The position numbers and the translations under genes were made by a program. DNA of 64,000 nt, from the NCBI RefSeq assembly GCF_012913485.1, contig NZ_CP051774.1, positions 1,736,001-1,800,000 of the forward strand, in the 5' to 3' direction. Shown here in pieces: positions 24,927-34,279 of the stretch. Every line of letters begins with the position of its first letter. Positions within the stretch are counted from its first letter, which is position 1. This DNA is from Luteolibacter luteus (GTDB lineage: Bacteria; Verrucomicrobiota; Verrucomicrobiia; Verrucomicrobiales; Akkermansiaceae). Below the pieces are notes generated by a model that was given only the letters and a program-made list of their open reading frames with translations, searched no databases and was not told the DNA's origin.

Positions 24927-27497
24927 ATGTCCCTCCACTTCTTGTTCCTGGCAACCTTCATCACCCTGCTACTCGCCCCCCGCGGGAACGCACAGGAAGG
25001 CTGGCAGATCGGAATGCATCAGGTTCCCAAGACCCCCACCAAAGGCCTCGTCCATGCAAACGGATTGTGGGTCGGAGTCGGGCTCTCCGGAAAAATCATC
25101 ACCTCTCCGGATGGAGTCGCGTGGACCTGTCGTCCCGTCCTTACCAGGCAGCACTTGAATACCGTCATTCATGCGAACGGCCGCTTCGTTGCCTGCGGGG
25201 ACAATGGTGCACTGCTGACATCGACCGATGGCATCGCCTGGGAGATCCGCAACTCCGGCAGCACCTTCGACCTGAGGGACATCGCCTACGGGACCGGCGT
25301 CTTCGTTGTCACCGGCACGAATGACGGCAGCGGCGACGCCCCGCTCTTTCTCACTTCCTCCGATCTCCTGAACTGGACCGCCTTCGATACCGCCGGGAAG
25401 TTCACCACAAACAGCCTGCTGGCAGATGCCGCCGCCATCGTCTTCGCCAACGGTCAATTCGTGGTCCCCTTCCCGAATCAGCAGACCTTCGTCTCCAGCG
25501 ACGGCCTCTCATGGGAACGCAAGCTCACCAACCTCGACTTCGATTTCCCGCGCGATATCACTTATGACTCCGGGAAATTCTACTGCCTCAGCCTCTGGGG
25601 CACCTGCGCCTCGTCGCTGGATGCCCTCACTTGGACTCCGATCATCCTTACCCAACATTCGACCTTCGAGCGGATGGATCGCATCCTGGTCGATGGCAGC
25701 CGGATGATTCTCACCTCCGATGATGCCTTTCATACCAGTACCTCTTCTGGCGAGTTCTGGAGCAAACGGGCCATCTCATCTCCATCTGGAAACGACGGCC
25801 TCTTCGGGGTCGCAAGAAATGGCAGCCGCTACATCGTGATGGGCTTCAATGGCAGCGCGATCGTCGGTGACAATTTCCTCTGGCAGGCCGTCTACACGAG
25901 CCCGGCCGTCGAGAACTTCTTCGGCGTCCATCACGCGGCAGACACCTTCGTGGCCGTGGGCAAGCGGGACGACTTCGAGTGGACCGGCGTCATCTGGAGC
26001 TCTCCCGATGCCCTGCATTGGAGCTTGCGACACGCCGCCCCGGGACATCTGAACTCGGTTTGCCATGGCAATGGGACCTGGGTCTGCGTGGGTGAAGCGG
26101 CATCCGGCGATGCTACCCTTTTCACCTCCACCGATCTCACGAATTGGACCGAACGCCCGAACCCGAGCAACTACAACCTGAAGGATGTGATCTTCGCCAA
26201 CGGGGTATTCGTCGCCGTCGGCGGCAGCTACGGCTCGCCGATGGTGTTGACCTCACCGGATGGTATCGCGTGGACAGCCCGGACTTCGAACGCACGCGGA
26301 ATCTTGGCCGCTGTGACCTATGGCAATGGTCTCTTCGTCGCCGTCGGCGAGCGGGAGTCTGGTAACGCAGGCGAAATCATCAGCTCTCCCGATGGAGTGA
26401 CTTGGACACGCGCGGACATCGAGCCGCCGGCAGCTCTCACCGGCATCATCTACGCCGACTCGATGTTCCTCGCCGGCGGTTCTTCCGGCTATCGCTCGTC
26501 GGACGGGCTCGCATGGACACCGCTGGACAATCTTGATGGAGGATCATCCGGTGTTGGAGGGGATATGACCCACGATGGCAGCCGCTTCATCAATGCAAGC
26601 TCCACCACGATCACCCCGCTGCCCGCTCAAGGCACCCTGAAAGTCACCCCGCAGCATGGCTTTGCAGGCCTTTCGATCTGCCACGGCGAAGGAAAGACGG
26701 TGATCGTTGGCGGAAACCAATTCGTCAGGTTCCGTAACGACGGGGACTTGCCTGCTGCTCCTGCCGGAGTCGCTGCGGAGAGCTCTACCGTCACATGGCT
26801 CGCCCACCCGGCGGCACGTGGGTATCAGCTCTACCATCGTCAGGCCGGCACCCACCAGTGGTTCCCCTCCGCCTTGCCATGTTCCCCATCGGAGAGCTCA
26901 CGGCTTATCAAGGGACTGCTTCCTCTGACAGGCTACGAATTCGCCGTACAAGCCATCACCGATGCCGGACTCTCGGAACTCGCCACGGCCTCCTCCACTA
27001 CCTTCCACGACCTGGATCTGTGGCGCATGGAAACCTTCGGATCCCGCGATGGTGAAGGCGATGGGGCGGATGATGCGGACCCGGACCACGACGGCTATGG
27101 CAACCTAGTGGAATACGCATTGGGTGGAAACCCGTTCGCCCGGGATCCCCGCAAGCTCGTCACCACCAGCTCCGATCTTGTTTATGACCCCGGCTGGGGA
27201 GGCTGGTTCAACTTCGAGGTGAGCTTCGTTGCGGACGCGCGTAAGAAGGCGATCGACATCCATGTGGAAGCCTCCACCGATTTGGTGAATTGGGAAAAGA
27301 TCGCCCGGAGCAAGGGCGGTGCGCCCGCGCAACTGCTGGGTGACACGGGCGAGGATTTCGGCTTCTACGATGGATATAGTGGAGGCGCGTCGAATCCCGT
27401 CCGCGAAATCATCGTTTCCCGGTCAGGGATGCTTCCCTTCACCCCGGAGAACGGAAAGACCTTCTTCCGCATCGGGGTGGAGGAAGCGGCCCCCTGA
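24927..27497 (+). CDS. Secreted beta-propeller-like repeat protein with fibronectin-type and calcium motifs
   Basis: The start is ATG 24927, which gives a signal peptide (cut near GNA-QE); a TTG further upstream would bury it. The 856-residue protein contains at least ten repeats of about 45 residues with the pattern FVAVG...SPDGxxWT. These are typical beta-propeller-like blades seen in large secreted proteins of this phylum. A fibronectin type III-like domain follows near residues 620-690 (LIKGLLPLTGYEFAVQAIT). The C-terminal calcium-type motif is DADPDHDGYGNLVEYALGGN, with the last ~120 residues beta-rich. The protein is probably exported to the surface or medium; the ligand is unknown. Confidence 0.85.
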   Translation: MSLHFLFLATFITLLLAPRGNAQEGWQIGMHQVPKTPTKGLVHANGLWVGVGLSGKIITSPDGVAWTCRPVLTRQHLNTVIHANGRFVACGDNGALLTSTDGIAWEIRNSGSTFDLRDIAYGTGVFVVTGTNDGSGDAPLFLTSSDLLNWTAFDTAGKFTTNSLLADAAAIVFANGQFVVPFPNQQTFVSSDGLSWERKLTNLDFDFPRDITYDSGKFYCLSLWGTCASSLDALTWTPIILTQHSTFERMDRILVDGSRMILTSDDAFHTSTSSGEFWSKRAISSPSGNDGLFGVARNGSRYIVMGFNGSAIVGDNFLWQAVYTSPAVENFFGVHHAADTFVAVGKRDDFEWTGVIWSSPDALHWSLRHAAPGHLNSVCHGNGTWVCVGEAASGDATLFTSTDLTNWTERPNPSNYNLKDVIFANGVFVAVGGSYGSPMVLTSPDGIAWTARTSNARGILAAVTYGNGLFVAVGERESGNAGEIISSPDGVTWTRADIEPPAALTGIIYADSMFLAGGSSGYRSSDGLAWTPLDNLDGGSSGVGGDMTHDGSRFINASSTTITPLPAQGTLKVTPQHGFAGLSICHGEGKTVIVGGNQFVRFRNDGDLPAAPAGVAAESSTVTWLAHPAARGYQLYHRQAGTHQWFPSALPCSPSESSRLIKGLLPLTGYEFAVQAITDAGLSELATASSTTFHDLDLWRMETFGSRDGEGDGADDADPDHDGYGNLVEYALGGNPFARDPRKLVTTSSDLVYDPGWGGWFNFEVSFVADARKKAIDIHVEASTDLVNWEKIARSKGGAPAQLLGDTGEDFGFYDGYSGGASNPVREIIVSRSGMLPFTPENGKTFFRIGVEEAAP

Positions 27498-27687
27498 CCC
27501 AAAGCTGCGCCCGGCATGCAGGGATCGCCCGCCTGCACCCCGCACCGGCACTCCGGCGCTGTCGGAGATTTTGTTGATCGCTCGAAAGACGATCTCCGGG
27601 GAAAAGGTATCCGCGTTGACCTGCCCCGTGGATTCGTTTCCGCGGGGTCACCTGAAGAACCCCGCTCTCACGAACCCAAAATCCGCC

Positions 27688-29064
27688 ATGTCATCTCTTG
27701 ATCGTCGCCAATTCCTTCAAAGAACCGGCATCGGAGCCGGAGGTCTCCTGCTCGGCTTCCCCGCCATCGTCCGCGGCCAAAACCTGAACAGCCGCCTCAA
27801 TGTCGCCTGCATCGGCGTCGGAGGAAAAGGCAGCAGCGATACCGATGACGCGGCACGCTGCGGCGGAAATATCGTCGCCCTCTGCGATGTCGATGCCCGC
27901 TTCCTCGGCAAGAAGGCCGAAAAGTTTCCAGAAGCCAAGCGCTTCGCCGACTACCGCAAGATGCTGGAAGAACTCGGCTCTTCCATCGATGCCGTGACCA
28001 TCTCCGGCCCCGACCACATGCACGGTCCGGCCGCGATGCTGGCCATGGGCATGGGCAAGCACATCTACTGCCAGAAGCCGCTGACCCAGACCGTCTGGGA
28101 AGCCCGCGAGCTGAAGCGCATCGCCGCGGAAAAGAAACTCGCCACCCAGATGGGCAACCAAGGCAGCGCCGCCGATGGCCTCCGCCGCGCCGTCGAAGTC
28201 ATCCAGGCTGGCGTCATCGGCGCGCCGAAGGAACTTCACGTCTGGAGCAATCGCCCGATCTGGCCCCAAGGCATGGATCGCCCCAAGGGCTCCAGCCCGG
28301 TGCCGGACTACTTGAATTGGGACCTCTGGCTCGGGCCCGCCAAGGAGCGCCCCTACGTGGAAAAGGCCTATCACGACTTCGCATGGCGCGGCTGGACCGA
28401 CTTCGGCACCGGTGCTCTCGGCGACATGGCATGTCACACGGTGAACATGCCCTTCCGCGCGCTGAAGCTCGGCTACCCCACCGTCGTCGAGTGCGAGATG
28501 GCCTCCCGCATCTACGGCGAAAGCTATCCTCTCACTTCCCGCATCCGCTTCGAGTTCCCCGAGCGCGAAGGCCTGCCGCCGCTCAAGTTCTGGTGGTACG
28601 ACGGCGCGCCGAATGCCGAGTTCAAGCCTCTGCGCCCTTATCCGAATATCGTGAAGGACGTCGTCGCCCTCATGGGCAAGCTCCCCGAAAGCGGCTGCCT
28701 CATCATTGGCGACAAGGGCGTGCTGTTTTCGCCGGACGACTACGGCGCGAAGTTCCTCATCCAGCTCGAGGGCGAAAAGACCTTCACCGACGGCAATGAG
28801 CACCCCGCTGCCAAGGCCGTGCCCCAATCCATCCCCCGCTCACCGGGCCACAACGAAGAGTGGTTCCAGATGATCAAGGACGGCACCCCTGCCTACTCGA
28901 ACTTCGACATCGCCGGCTACCTCACCGAAATCATCCTCCTCGGCTGCATCGCCCTCCGCGTCGGCGAAGGCGTGAAGATGGAATGGGATGGCCCCGGCAT
29001 GAAGTCTCCCAACTGCCCCGAAGCCGCCCAGTTCGTCAAACGCGACAACCGCCCCGGCTTCTAG
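27688..29064 (+). CDS. Tat-exported Gfo/Idh/MocA family oxidoreductase
   Basis: This 458-residue protein starts at ATG 27688 with a twin-arginine signal (LDRRQFLQRTG, then GLLLGFPAIVRGQ). It therefore folds in the cytoplasm and is exported with its cofactor. The Rossmann domain begins LNVACIGVGGKG (near residue 36). The family motif YCQKPL supplies the usual active-site Lys, and GDMACHTVN the downstream His. Such exported NAD(P)-dependent dehydrogenases are abundant in Verrucomicrobia and Planctomycetes and act on sugars and cyclitols; the substrate here is unknown. A strong terminator follows at 29096. Confidence 0.9.
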   Translation: MSSLDRRQFLQRTGIGAGGLLLGFPAIVRGQNLNSRLNVACIGVGGKGSSDTDDAARCGGNIVALCDVDARFLGKKAEKFPEAKRFADYRKMLEELGSSIDAVTISGPDHMHGPAAMLAMGMGKHIYCQKPLTQTVWEARELKRIAAEKKLATQMGNQGSAADGLRRAVEVIQAGVIGAPKELHVWSNRPIWPQGMDRPKGSSPVPDYLNWDLWLGPAKERPYVEKAYHDFAWRGWTDFGTGALGDMACHTVNMPFRALKLGYPTVVECEMASRIYGESYPLTSRIRFEFPEREGLPPLKFWWYDGAPNAEFKPLRPYPNIVKDVVALMGKLPESGCLIIGDKGVLFSPDDYGAKFLIQLEGEKTFTDGNEHPAAKAVPQSIPRSPGHNEEWFQMIKDGTPAYSNFDIAGYLTEIILLGCIALRVGEGVKMEWDGPGMKSPNCPEAAQFVKRDNRPGF

Positions 29065-29095
29065 GCAAAACGATTCCTCAAGGCTGACCTCAAAG

Positions 29096-29132
29096 CGTGC
29101 CCCGCCCTAACAAAGCGGGGCACGTTTCTTTT
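29096..29132 (+). terminator. Intrinsic terminator after the Gfo/Idh gene
   Basis: A perfect 10-bp stem (CGTGCCCCGC at 29096-29105 pairing with 29115-29124), a 9-base loop and the T-rich run TTTCTTTT lie 31 bases after the stop codon. Confidence 0.9.
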
Positions 29133-29329
29133 CATCCCCCGGGACCGCGCCCCCGCCTCGCTTCGACAGCCCCGCCGGAGTGGCGCTTTCTGAAGCACCA
29201 TAACGCGGACCGCTTCCTCCCGGAAGCCCTGCGGGAATCAGCCCAGAAACCCCATCCAATTTTCACCCTCCGTGATCCTCTCTGCAACCTCTGTCCAAAC
29301 TCTCGGCACCAACTCTCGCAGCCCGGCCT

Positions 29330-30418
29330 CTACAACCACCCCTTCCTTCTGAAGAATACCAGTTGCGCGACCGCGATCACCAGCATCACTCCCATCACTA
29401 CGATGTAGCCGTGCGGGCTGTAGAGCTCCGGCATGTTCAGCGGCATCGTCTTGTTGTCCGGCGGCTCTTGGGAAAAGTTCATCCCATAGACCCCCACGAT
29501 GAAAGTCAGCGGGATGAAGATCGAGGTGATCACCGTCAACACCCGCATCACTTCGTTCGTCCGCAGCCCGACGCTCGAGTGATAAAGCTCCATCAGGCCC
29601 GTGGTGATTTCCTTGTAGCTTTCCACGAAGTCCATCAGCTGCACCGTGTGGTCATAGCAATCCCGTAGGAACACCTTCGTCGGTGCCTTGATCTGCCCCG
29701 AATTGTCATGGAGCAGGCCGTTCACCAGATCGCGCAACGGCCAGACGTAACGGCGGAGCTGAGTGAGGCTCCTGCGATGCTCATGCAGCTTTAGCACCAT
29801 CGAACGCTCCGGATTCTCCAACAACTGGTCCTCCAGATCCTCGATCGACCGTCCCAGCTCATCGAGCACCGGGAAGTAGTGGTCGATGATCGAGTCGAGC
29901 AAAGCATAGGCAAGGTAGTCCGCCTTCGACTTGCGGATGCTCCCGCGGCCCGCGCGCAGGCGCTCGCGCACCGGATTGAAGACGTCGTACTCCGGCTCCT
30001 CCTGAACGGTGATCACGTAGTTCTTCCCCAGGAAGATGCTCACCTGTTCCCCGCAGATGCACTCGGTCGCATCCTGATAGACCATCTGCGCCACGATGAA
30101 GAGATGGTCTTGGAATTCCTCCACCTTGGGGCGCTGCCCCGTATTCAGCACATCCTCCAGGGCGAGCGGATGCAGCCCGTATTTCCGGGCCAGTAGCTCA
30201 AGCGCATCGATGTCACCCAACCCGTCGATGTTGATCCAGGTGATCTTCCCCGCATCGATCAGCGCCAGCAGATCGGCGGACTCCGTCACCTCGTGCTCCG
30301 CGAAGCTGTTCGCATCGTATTCGAGCAAATGGATCCTCGGCTTCACGGCTCCCTCTCCCTCCGTGTGAGGCACGAGGGTCGCGGGAGAGGCACCCGGCGC
30401 GAAATGGCGCTTCAACAT
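29330..30418 (-). CDS. corA: CorA-family magnesium/cobalt transporter
   Basis: The 362-residue protein starts at ATG 30418 (MLKRHFAPG). Upstream in-frame sequence is Arg/Gly-rich and unlikely to be translated. A large cytoplasmic alpha/beta domain and long helix are followed by two C-terminal membrane helices. The hallmark GMN motif is at 312-314 (VGVYGMNF), which forms the pore selectivity filter of pentameric CorA channels for Mg2+ uptake. The FIPLTFIVGVYGMNF stretch is canonical. It is a monocistronic leftward gene converging on the terminator of the Gfo/Idh gene. Confidence 0.93.
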   Translation of the reverse strand: MLKRHFAPGASPATLVPHTEGEGAVKPRIHLLEYDANSFAEHEVTESADLLALIDAGKITWINIDGLGDIDALELLARKYGLHPLALEDVLNTGQRPKVEEFQDHLFIVAQMVYQDATECICGEQVSIFLGKNYVITVQEEPEYDVFNPVRERLRAGRGSIRKSKADYLAYALLDSIIDHYFPVLDELGRSIEDLEDQLLENPERSMVLKLHEHRRSLTQLRRYVWPLRDLVNGLLHDNSGQIKAPTKVFLRDCYDHTVQLMDFVESYKEITTGLMELYHSSVGLRTNEVMRVLTVITSIFIPLTFIVGVYGMNFSQEPPDNKTMPLNMPELYSPHGYIVVMGVMLVIAVAQLVFFRRKGWL

Positions 30419-30889
30419 GCCGCACAGCCTAGCGGCTGCGCCGCCGGGTGCAAGCGGCCCTCTCAATGACCAGCCACCCCAGCGTGCCGGAAACGACCTC
30501 CGTGGCACCGATCGCCGAACGCCCCCCCTCTTCCCTCCCCCTCCGCCTTTTCATCCACACTGGCAGTAGAAAGTAACCGCCAGCATGCGCGAAACTCCAC
30601 GACGCCATGCTCCCGGACGCCCCTTCACCCCTCACCCGAACCGCCCCGGCAAATGCCACTGGCACCTCGACTCCTATTGGGCGAAACCCAAAAAGCACCT
30701 CCGATCAACCCCATCCATCCCGGCCCCCTCCTCGGCCTCCCCAAGCTCCCCCCGCATCCCGTACCGCCTGTTAATTTCCCTGTTTTAACAGGCATAACAG
30801 GCGGCTCCGCCAAGGGCCTCCGAGGCACAATTCCGCACCCCGGACCACCCTCTTCACGTTGGCGCTCGATCTTCGCCCTCCCCTCCCGC
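30419..30889. other. Non-coding spacer between corA and the propeller gene
   Basis: This 471-base stretch holds no gene I can support; open frames in it have no start context or recognisable protein. Its one clear feature is the 35-bp palindromic repeat at 30767-30801. The rest is C-rich, low-complexity sequence with no obvious promoter. Confidence 0.6.
30767..30801. repeat. 35-bp palindromic intergenic repeat, copy 1
   Basis: An inner hairpin CCTGTT-TT-AACAGG lies inside an outer inverted repeat (CCTGTTA...TAACAGG), so the AACAGG/CCTGTT hexamer occurs four times in 35 bases. It matches the copy at 50057-50091 at 34 of 35 positions. Both copies are intergenic. Confidence 0.85.
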
Positions 30890-31801
30890 TCACGGCTTCG
30901 TCACCACGCTGTTCGAGACATCGTTCCCGAACTCCTCGAAGCCATCCAGCTTCCACATCACCTTCTTCGTCTTCGGTTCCAGCTCGATCAGGATCGGCTG
31001 CCCCGGACCCGCATGGCAGTTGCCGATCACATAGTTGCCATTCGGCAGGATCTGCAGCGTGGTCACCCATGCGAGCGTGATGCCTTCGAGGTCCTTCTGC
31101 TCGATCTTCCAGACGATCTCCTTCGCCGGAGTCACCTCGAGCACCGAGTGACCGTTGCCCGTCGTCAGCAGCGTGTTGCCATTCTTCAGGCGCAGCGCGC
31201 TGAAGGTGCAGTTGCCGAAGGCTTCCGGGCCATGGCCGTCCTTCGGCTCCTTGCCAAACATCGGCACCGCATACTCCCACACCACCTTCCCCTCGGCATC
31301 ATACTCGCGCACTGTCCCGTCGCCTTCCTGGCAGACGAGGTAGTGCCCGTTGTCGAGCTTGCGCGCCAGACGCGTGTCGCGGTGGGCATCGGGGTGTTCG
31401 CGCTTGAGCGTGACCTCTTTCAAAAGCTTACCGTCCTTATCGATCTCGATGATCCGGCCGACGCCGCTTTCCGCGATCATCATCTTCCCGCCCTCAAGCG
31501 GTTGGAAGGCATGGACCTCCAGGCGCTTGCCTTCGTTGCCATTGCTCTTCGTCGAGTCGTAGCTCCACACCACTTCCTTTTTCTTCGGGTCGATCCCGCA
31601 GACCTCGCGCATGTCCTTCTGGACATAGATCAGGCCGTCCTTGCCCTGGTGGATGTCATGGATCCCGCCCCATGGCATCTCCCAAGCCACCTTGCCATCA
31701 CGCCACAGGGCGAGCTTCCCCTTTCCCTGCAGGAGGACGTCCCGGGCCTGAAGCGGAGCGAGCGAAAGGGCGGCGAGGGCGAGGATCGAGAGGCGGTTCA
31801 T
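30890..31801 (-). CDS. Secreted PQQ-like beta-propeller protein
   Basis: This 303-residue protein has a signal peptide (cut near LQA-RD) and a series of PQQ-type blades, e.g. GKVVWEYAVP, NGHYLVCQEGDGTVREYD, NGNTLLTTGNGHSVLEV and NGNYVIGNCHAG. Such single-propeller exported proteins are frequent in Planctomycetes and Verrucomicrobia and usually lack the residues needed to bind PQQ; they probably act as binding scaffolds. The protein is about half the length of catalytic quinoprotein dehydrogenases. It is divergent from the EF-hand gene, 241 bases away. Confidence 0.82.
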   Translation of the reverse strand: MNRLSILALAALSLAPLQARDVLLQGKGKLALWRDGKVAWEMPWGGIHDIHQGKDGLIYVQKDMREVCGIDPKKKEVVWSYDSTKSNGNEGKRLEVHAFQPLEGGKMMIAESGVGRIIEIDKDGKLLKEVTLKREHPDAHRDTRLARKLDNGHYLVCQEGDGTVREYDAEGKVVWEYAVPMFGKEPKDGHGPEAFGNCTFSALRLKNGNTLLTTGNGHSVLEVTPAKEIVWKIEQKDLEGITLAWVTTLQILPNGNYVIGNCHAGPGQPILIELEPKTKKVMWKLDGFEEFGNDVSNSVVTKP

Positions 31802-31957
31802 GGTGCGATGGAAAGTTTCCGGGTTTGGCAGATGGACTGTGATCTACATGCGGGATGCGTTCCCCTTTTCAAACAAATAGCGAGTCACGGGACGATGAAT
31901 AGGACACCGGGAAAACACGTCTCTCCCGGCACGCTGCCTTCTCCCGAGTCTCAACGC

Positions 31958-31984
31958 GCCCGCCTAGCTGTTAGGCGGGCTTTC
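31958..31984 (+). terminator. Orphan intrinsic terminator in a divergent spacer
   Basis: A perfect 9-bp stem (GCCCGCCTA at 31958-31966 pairing with 31972-31980), a 5-base loop and TTTC at the end face rightward. No rightward gene precedes it: the spacer from 31802 separates two divergent genes. It therefore ends an unannotated transcript or acts as a leader attenuator for the EF-hand gene. Confidence 0.65.
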
Positions 31985-32012
31985 TTGACACTCGCCAGTG
32001 GGCCGCTACCTT
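31985..32012 (+). promoter_or_regulatory. Sigma-70-type promoter of the EF-hand gene
   Basis: A perfect -35 hexamer TTGACA at 31985-31990 is followed after 16 bases by TACCTT at 32007-32012, about 30 bases before the ATG at 32043. The -35 begins immediately after the terminator T-run. Confidence 0.4.
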
Positions 32013-32042
32013 GGAACTCCTAAACATTTCTTAAGTAATTCG

Positions 32043-32507
32043 ATGACCAAACTGCTTCTCCTCGGCCTCGTCGCCCTGCCGCTGGCCGCCACCAGTGCCC
32101 ACGCTCAGGGCACCCGCAAGCTCGACAAGCGCTTCCTCAAGGCTGACATCGACAACAACAACGCACTGAGCCCTCTCGAGTTCCAAGCCACCCAAGGCAA
32201 GCGGGTTAGCGCTGCTTACAGCCGCTTCCGCTTCAACCGTGCGGACACCGACGAAAATGGCGCAATCTCCCTGAACGAGTTCCGCGCCAGCAAGGCAGGC
32301 ACCACCAACGGCAAGGCTTCCCGCCTCGATATCTTCCTGACCGCGGACCTCAACGATGACGACGAGCTCTCGCCGGACGAGTACATCGACACCCTGCCGC
32401 CCCGCGTGGCCTACCCGAAGGCGATCCGCTCCTTCGACAAGCGCGACAAGGACGACAATGGCGGTCTCAGCCCGCGCGAGTTCGGCATCCGCCGCTTCCC
32501 GCTCTGA
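32043..32507 (+). CDS. Secreted EF-hand calcium-binding protein
   Basis: This 154-residue exported protein has a signal peptide (cut near AHA-QG). Four EF-hand-type loops lie at 35-47 (DIDNNNALSPLEF), 68-80 (DTDENGAISLNEF), 102-114 (DLNDDDELSPDEY) and 135-147 (DKDDNGGLSPREF). Each has acidic residues at loop positions 1, 3 and 5, and Glu at position 12. It should bind calcium in the periplasm or outside the cell. The start at ATG 32043 places the signal peptide at the N-terminus. It has its own likely promoter at 31985-32012. Confidence 0.88.
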   Translation: MTKLLLLGLVALPLAATSAHAQGTRKLDKRFLKADIDNNNALSPLEFQATQGKRVSAAYSRFRFNRADTDENGAISLNEFRASKAGTTNGKASRLDIFLTADLNDDDELSPDEYIDTLPPRVAYPKAIRSFDKRDKDDNGGLSPREFGIRRFPL

Positions 32508-32532
32508 TTCATTTTTCAGAAAGTTCTGAATT

Positions 32533-32994
32533 TCAGGAGCGACGGCCAAACCGTCGCTCCAACTCTGTACGGCGGAATTCAAAGATCCGATCCAGCTTGC
32601 GGCGGGCAAAGACCGCATGCGCGATCGCCCCGCAGGGCCCCAGCGGCATCATGTAGTGGATCAGGTCGCTGACCTTCACCCCGCCTTCCACCGCTTCGAA
32701 CAGATGCCGGTGGTGCCAGAACTTGTAGGGGCCGAAACGCTGCTCATCGATGAAGCAGCGCCGCTCCTCCACCGCCTTGATCTCAGTCACCCACGGGACC
32801 CACAGTCCGGGCAGGACTTTCACCCGGTATTCGATGATCTGCCCCTCGTGCATCTTCTCCGCCGGGCAGTGAACGATCCGGAACCCCAGATCCGGCGGGG
32901 TGATCGCATCCAGGTTCCGCGGAGAGGAAAAGAAATCCCAAGCTTCCTGAAGCGGGATCGGAAGGAATTGCTCGCGGGCGAGGGAATGAAGCAT
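32533..32994 (-). CDS. SRPBCC (START/cyclase-dehydrase-like) domain protein
   Basis: This 153-residue protein matches the SRPBCC ligand-binding fold of the polyketide cyclase/dehydrase family, with LPIPLQEAWDFFSSPRNLDAITPPDLGF at the start and WVPWVTEIKAVEERRCFIDEQRFGPYKFWHH in the middle. It binds a hydrophobic molecule in related proteins; the ligand is unknown here. The last nine codons form a perfect 10-bp inverted repeat (32536-32545 with 32551-32560), so the coding end can also fold as a hairpin in the mRNA, perhaps serving in termination. Confidence 0.85.
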   Translation of the reverse strand: MLHSLAREQFLPIPLQEAWDFFSSPRNLDAITPPDLGFRIVHCPAEKMHEGQIIEYRVKVLPGLWVPWVTEIKAVEERRCFIDEQRFGPYKFWHHRHLFEAVEGGVKVSDLIHYMMPLGPCGAIAHAVFARRKLDRIFEFRRTELERRFGRRS

Positions 32995-33208
32995 CGGCCA
33001 AATGACTAATTCCTAAGCACTCATATTTCAAACCAGCCGGTGCCGAAGGATCCGCATTCGCGAAACGTGGGAGATTTGCCCGGATGCACGCTTGCAGCTC
33101 GCCCGCTCGCTCCCGTTTGAAAATTGGCCCTTAGAAATTAGCCCTTTGCCCTCGGATTGTCGCGCTTCGCACTTGGCTACCCGTGCCCCCCGCCTACCGT
33201 CCCCGCCG

Positions 33209-34279
33209 ATGTCCTCGCCAAAATTGTTTAGCCCCGGCCCCATCGACGTTTCGCCTGAAACCTTCGCCGCCATGTCGCGGACGATGATCGGTCACCGCGG
33301 CTCCGAGTTCGAAGCCCTCTACGCCTCGCTCCAGCCCGGCCTCCAAGCCATTTTCGGCACCTCTCGCCCCGTTTTCCTTTCCACTTCCTCCGCTTGGGGC
33401 GTGATGGAAGGCGCCCTCCGCAATCTCGCCCGCAAGAAGGTGCTCTGCCTCTGCTGCGGCGCCTTCTCGGACAAGTGGCTCGATGTCGCCAAGAAGTGCG
33501 GTTACGAGGCCGACTCCGTGCAGGTCGAGTGGGGCCAGCAGATCGACCCCGAGGCGGTCCGCGCGAAACTCTCCGAAGGTGGCTTCGACACCGTGACCTT
33601 CATCCATAGCGAAACCTCCACCGGCGTCCTTAGCGATCTCGCTGCCGTGTCTAAGGTGGTGAAGTCCTTCCCGGACACCATGCTGATCGTGGATACTGTT
33701 TCCTCGCTCTCGACCGTGCCGGTGGACATGGATGCCAATGGCATCGACGTGATGCTTGCCGGCGTCCAGAAGGCACTCGCCCTGCCTCCCGGCCTCTGCG
33801 TCTTCGCCGTTTCGGAAGCGGGCATGGAGCGCGTCAAAGGCACGCCGAACCGCGGCTATTACTTCGACTTCGTGGAGTTCGCCAAAAACGCCGCCGCCAA
33901 CAACACCCCGTCCACCCCGGCCATCTCCATCCTCTACGGATTGCAGTACATCCTCGGTGAGATCGAGAAGGAAGGCCTCGAGACCCGCTTCGCACGCCAC
34001 GCCAAGACCAACGCGATGATCCACGCCTGGGGCGCCAAGCACGGCTTCGAGCACTTCGCTCCGGAAGGCTACCGCTCCACCGCTCTGACCTGCTTCAAGA
34101 CCCCCGAGGGCTTCGACCTCTCCGCCTTCATCAAGAACCTGAAGACGAAGCACAACTTCCTCATCAACGGCGGCTACGGCAAGATCAAGGGAACCACCTT
34201 CCGCATCTCCAACATGGGCAACGAAACCGAAGCCACCATGCAGGAGCTGATCGACGCCATGGACGACGTCCTCGGCTGA
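33209..34279 (+). CDS. Class V aminotransferase (serine/alanine-glyoxylate type)
   Basis: The ATG at 33209 (MSSPKLFSPGPIDVSPE) matches the family's usual N-terminus; earlier in-frame codons are non-conserved. This 356-residue PLP enzyme has the lysine in AGVQKALALPPGL (Lys188), the FLSTSSAWGVMEG cofactor loop, and a conserved NGGYGKIKGTTFRISNMG near the C-terminus. The family includes alanine-glyoxylate, serine-pyruvate and archaeal-type phosphoserine aminotransferases. In this phylum the enzyme may supply serine. A terminator follows 40 bases downstream. Confidence 0.9.
   Translation: MSSPKLFSPGPIDVSPETFAAMSRTMIGHRGSEFEALYASLQPGLQAIFGTSRPVFLSTSSAWGVMEGALRNLARKKVLCLCCGAFSDKWLDVAKKCGYEADSVQVEWGQQIDPEAVRAKLSEGGFDTVTFIHSETSTGVLSDLAAVSKVVKSFPDTMLIVDTVSSLSTVPVDMDANGIDVMLAGVQKALALPPGLCVFAVSEAGMERVKGTPNRGYYFDFVEFAKNAAANNTPSTPAISILYGLQYILGEIEKEGLETRFARHAKTNAMIHAWGAKHGFEHFAPEGYRSTALTCFKTPEGFDLSAFIKNLKTKHNFLINGGYGKIKGTTFRISNMGNETEATMQELIDAMDDVLG

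Noticed and set aside
29264-29320. CTCCGTG/CTCTGC-type near-periodic string in the spacer after the Gfo/Idh terminator
   Set aside because: The period is loose and the match weak, so no claim is made beyond noting it.
32536-32560. Perfect 10-bp hairpin at the end of the SRPBCC gene as a terminator
   Set aside because: It lies inside the last codons and has no T-run on either strand; treated as coding with possible RNA structure.
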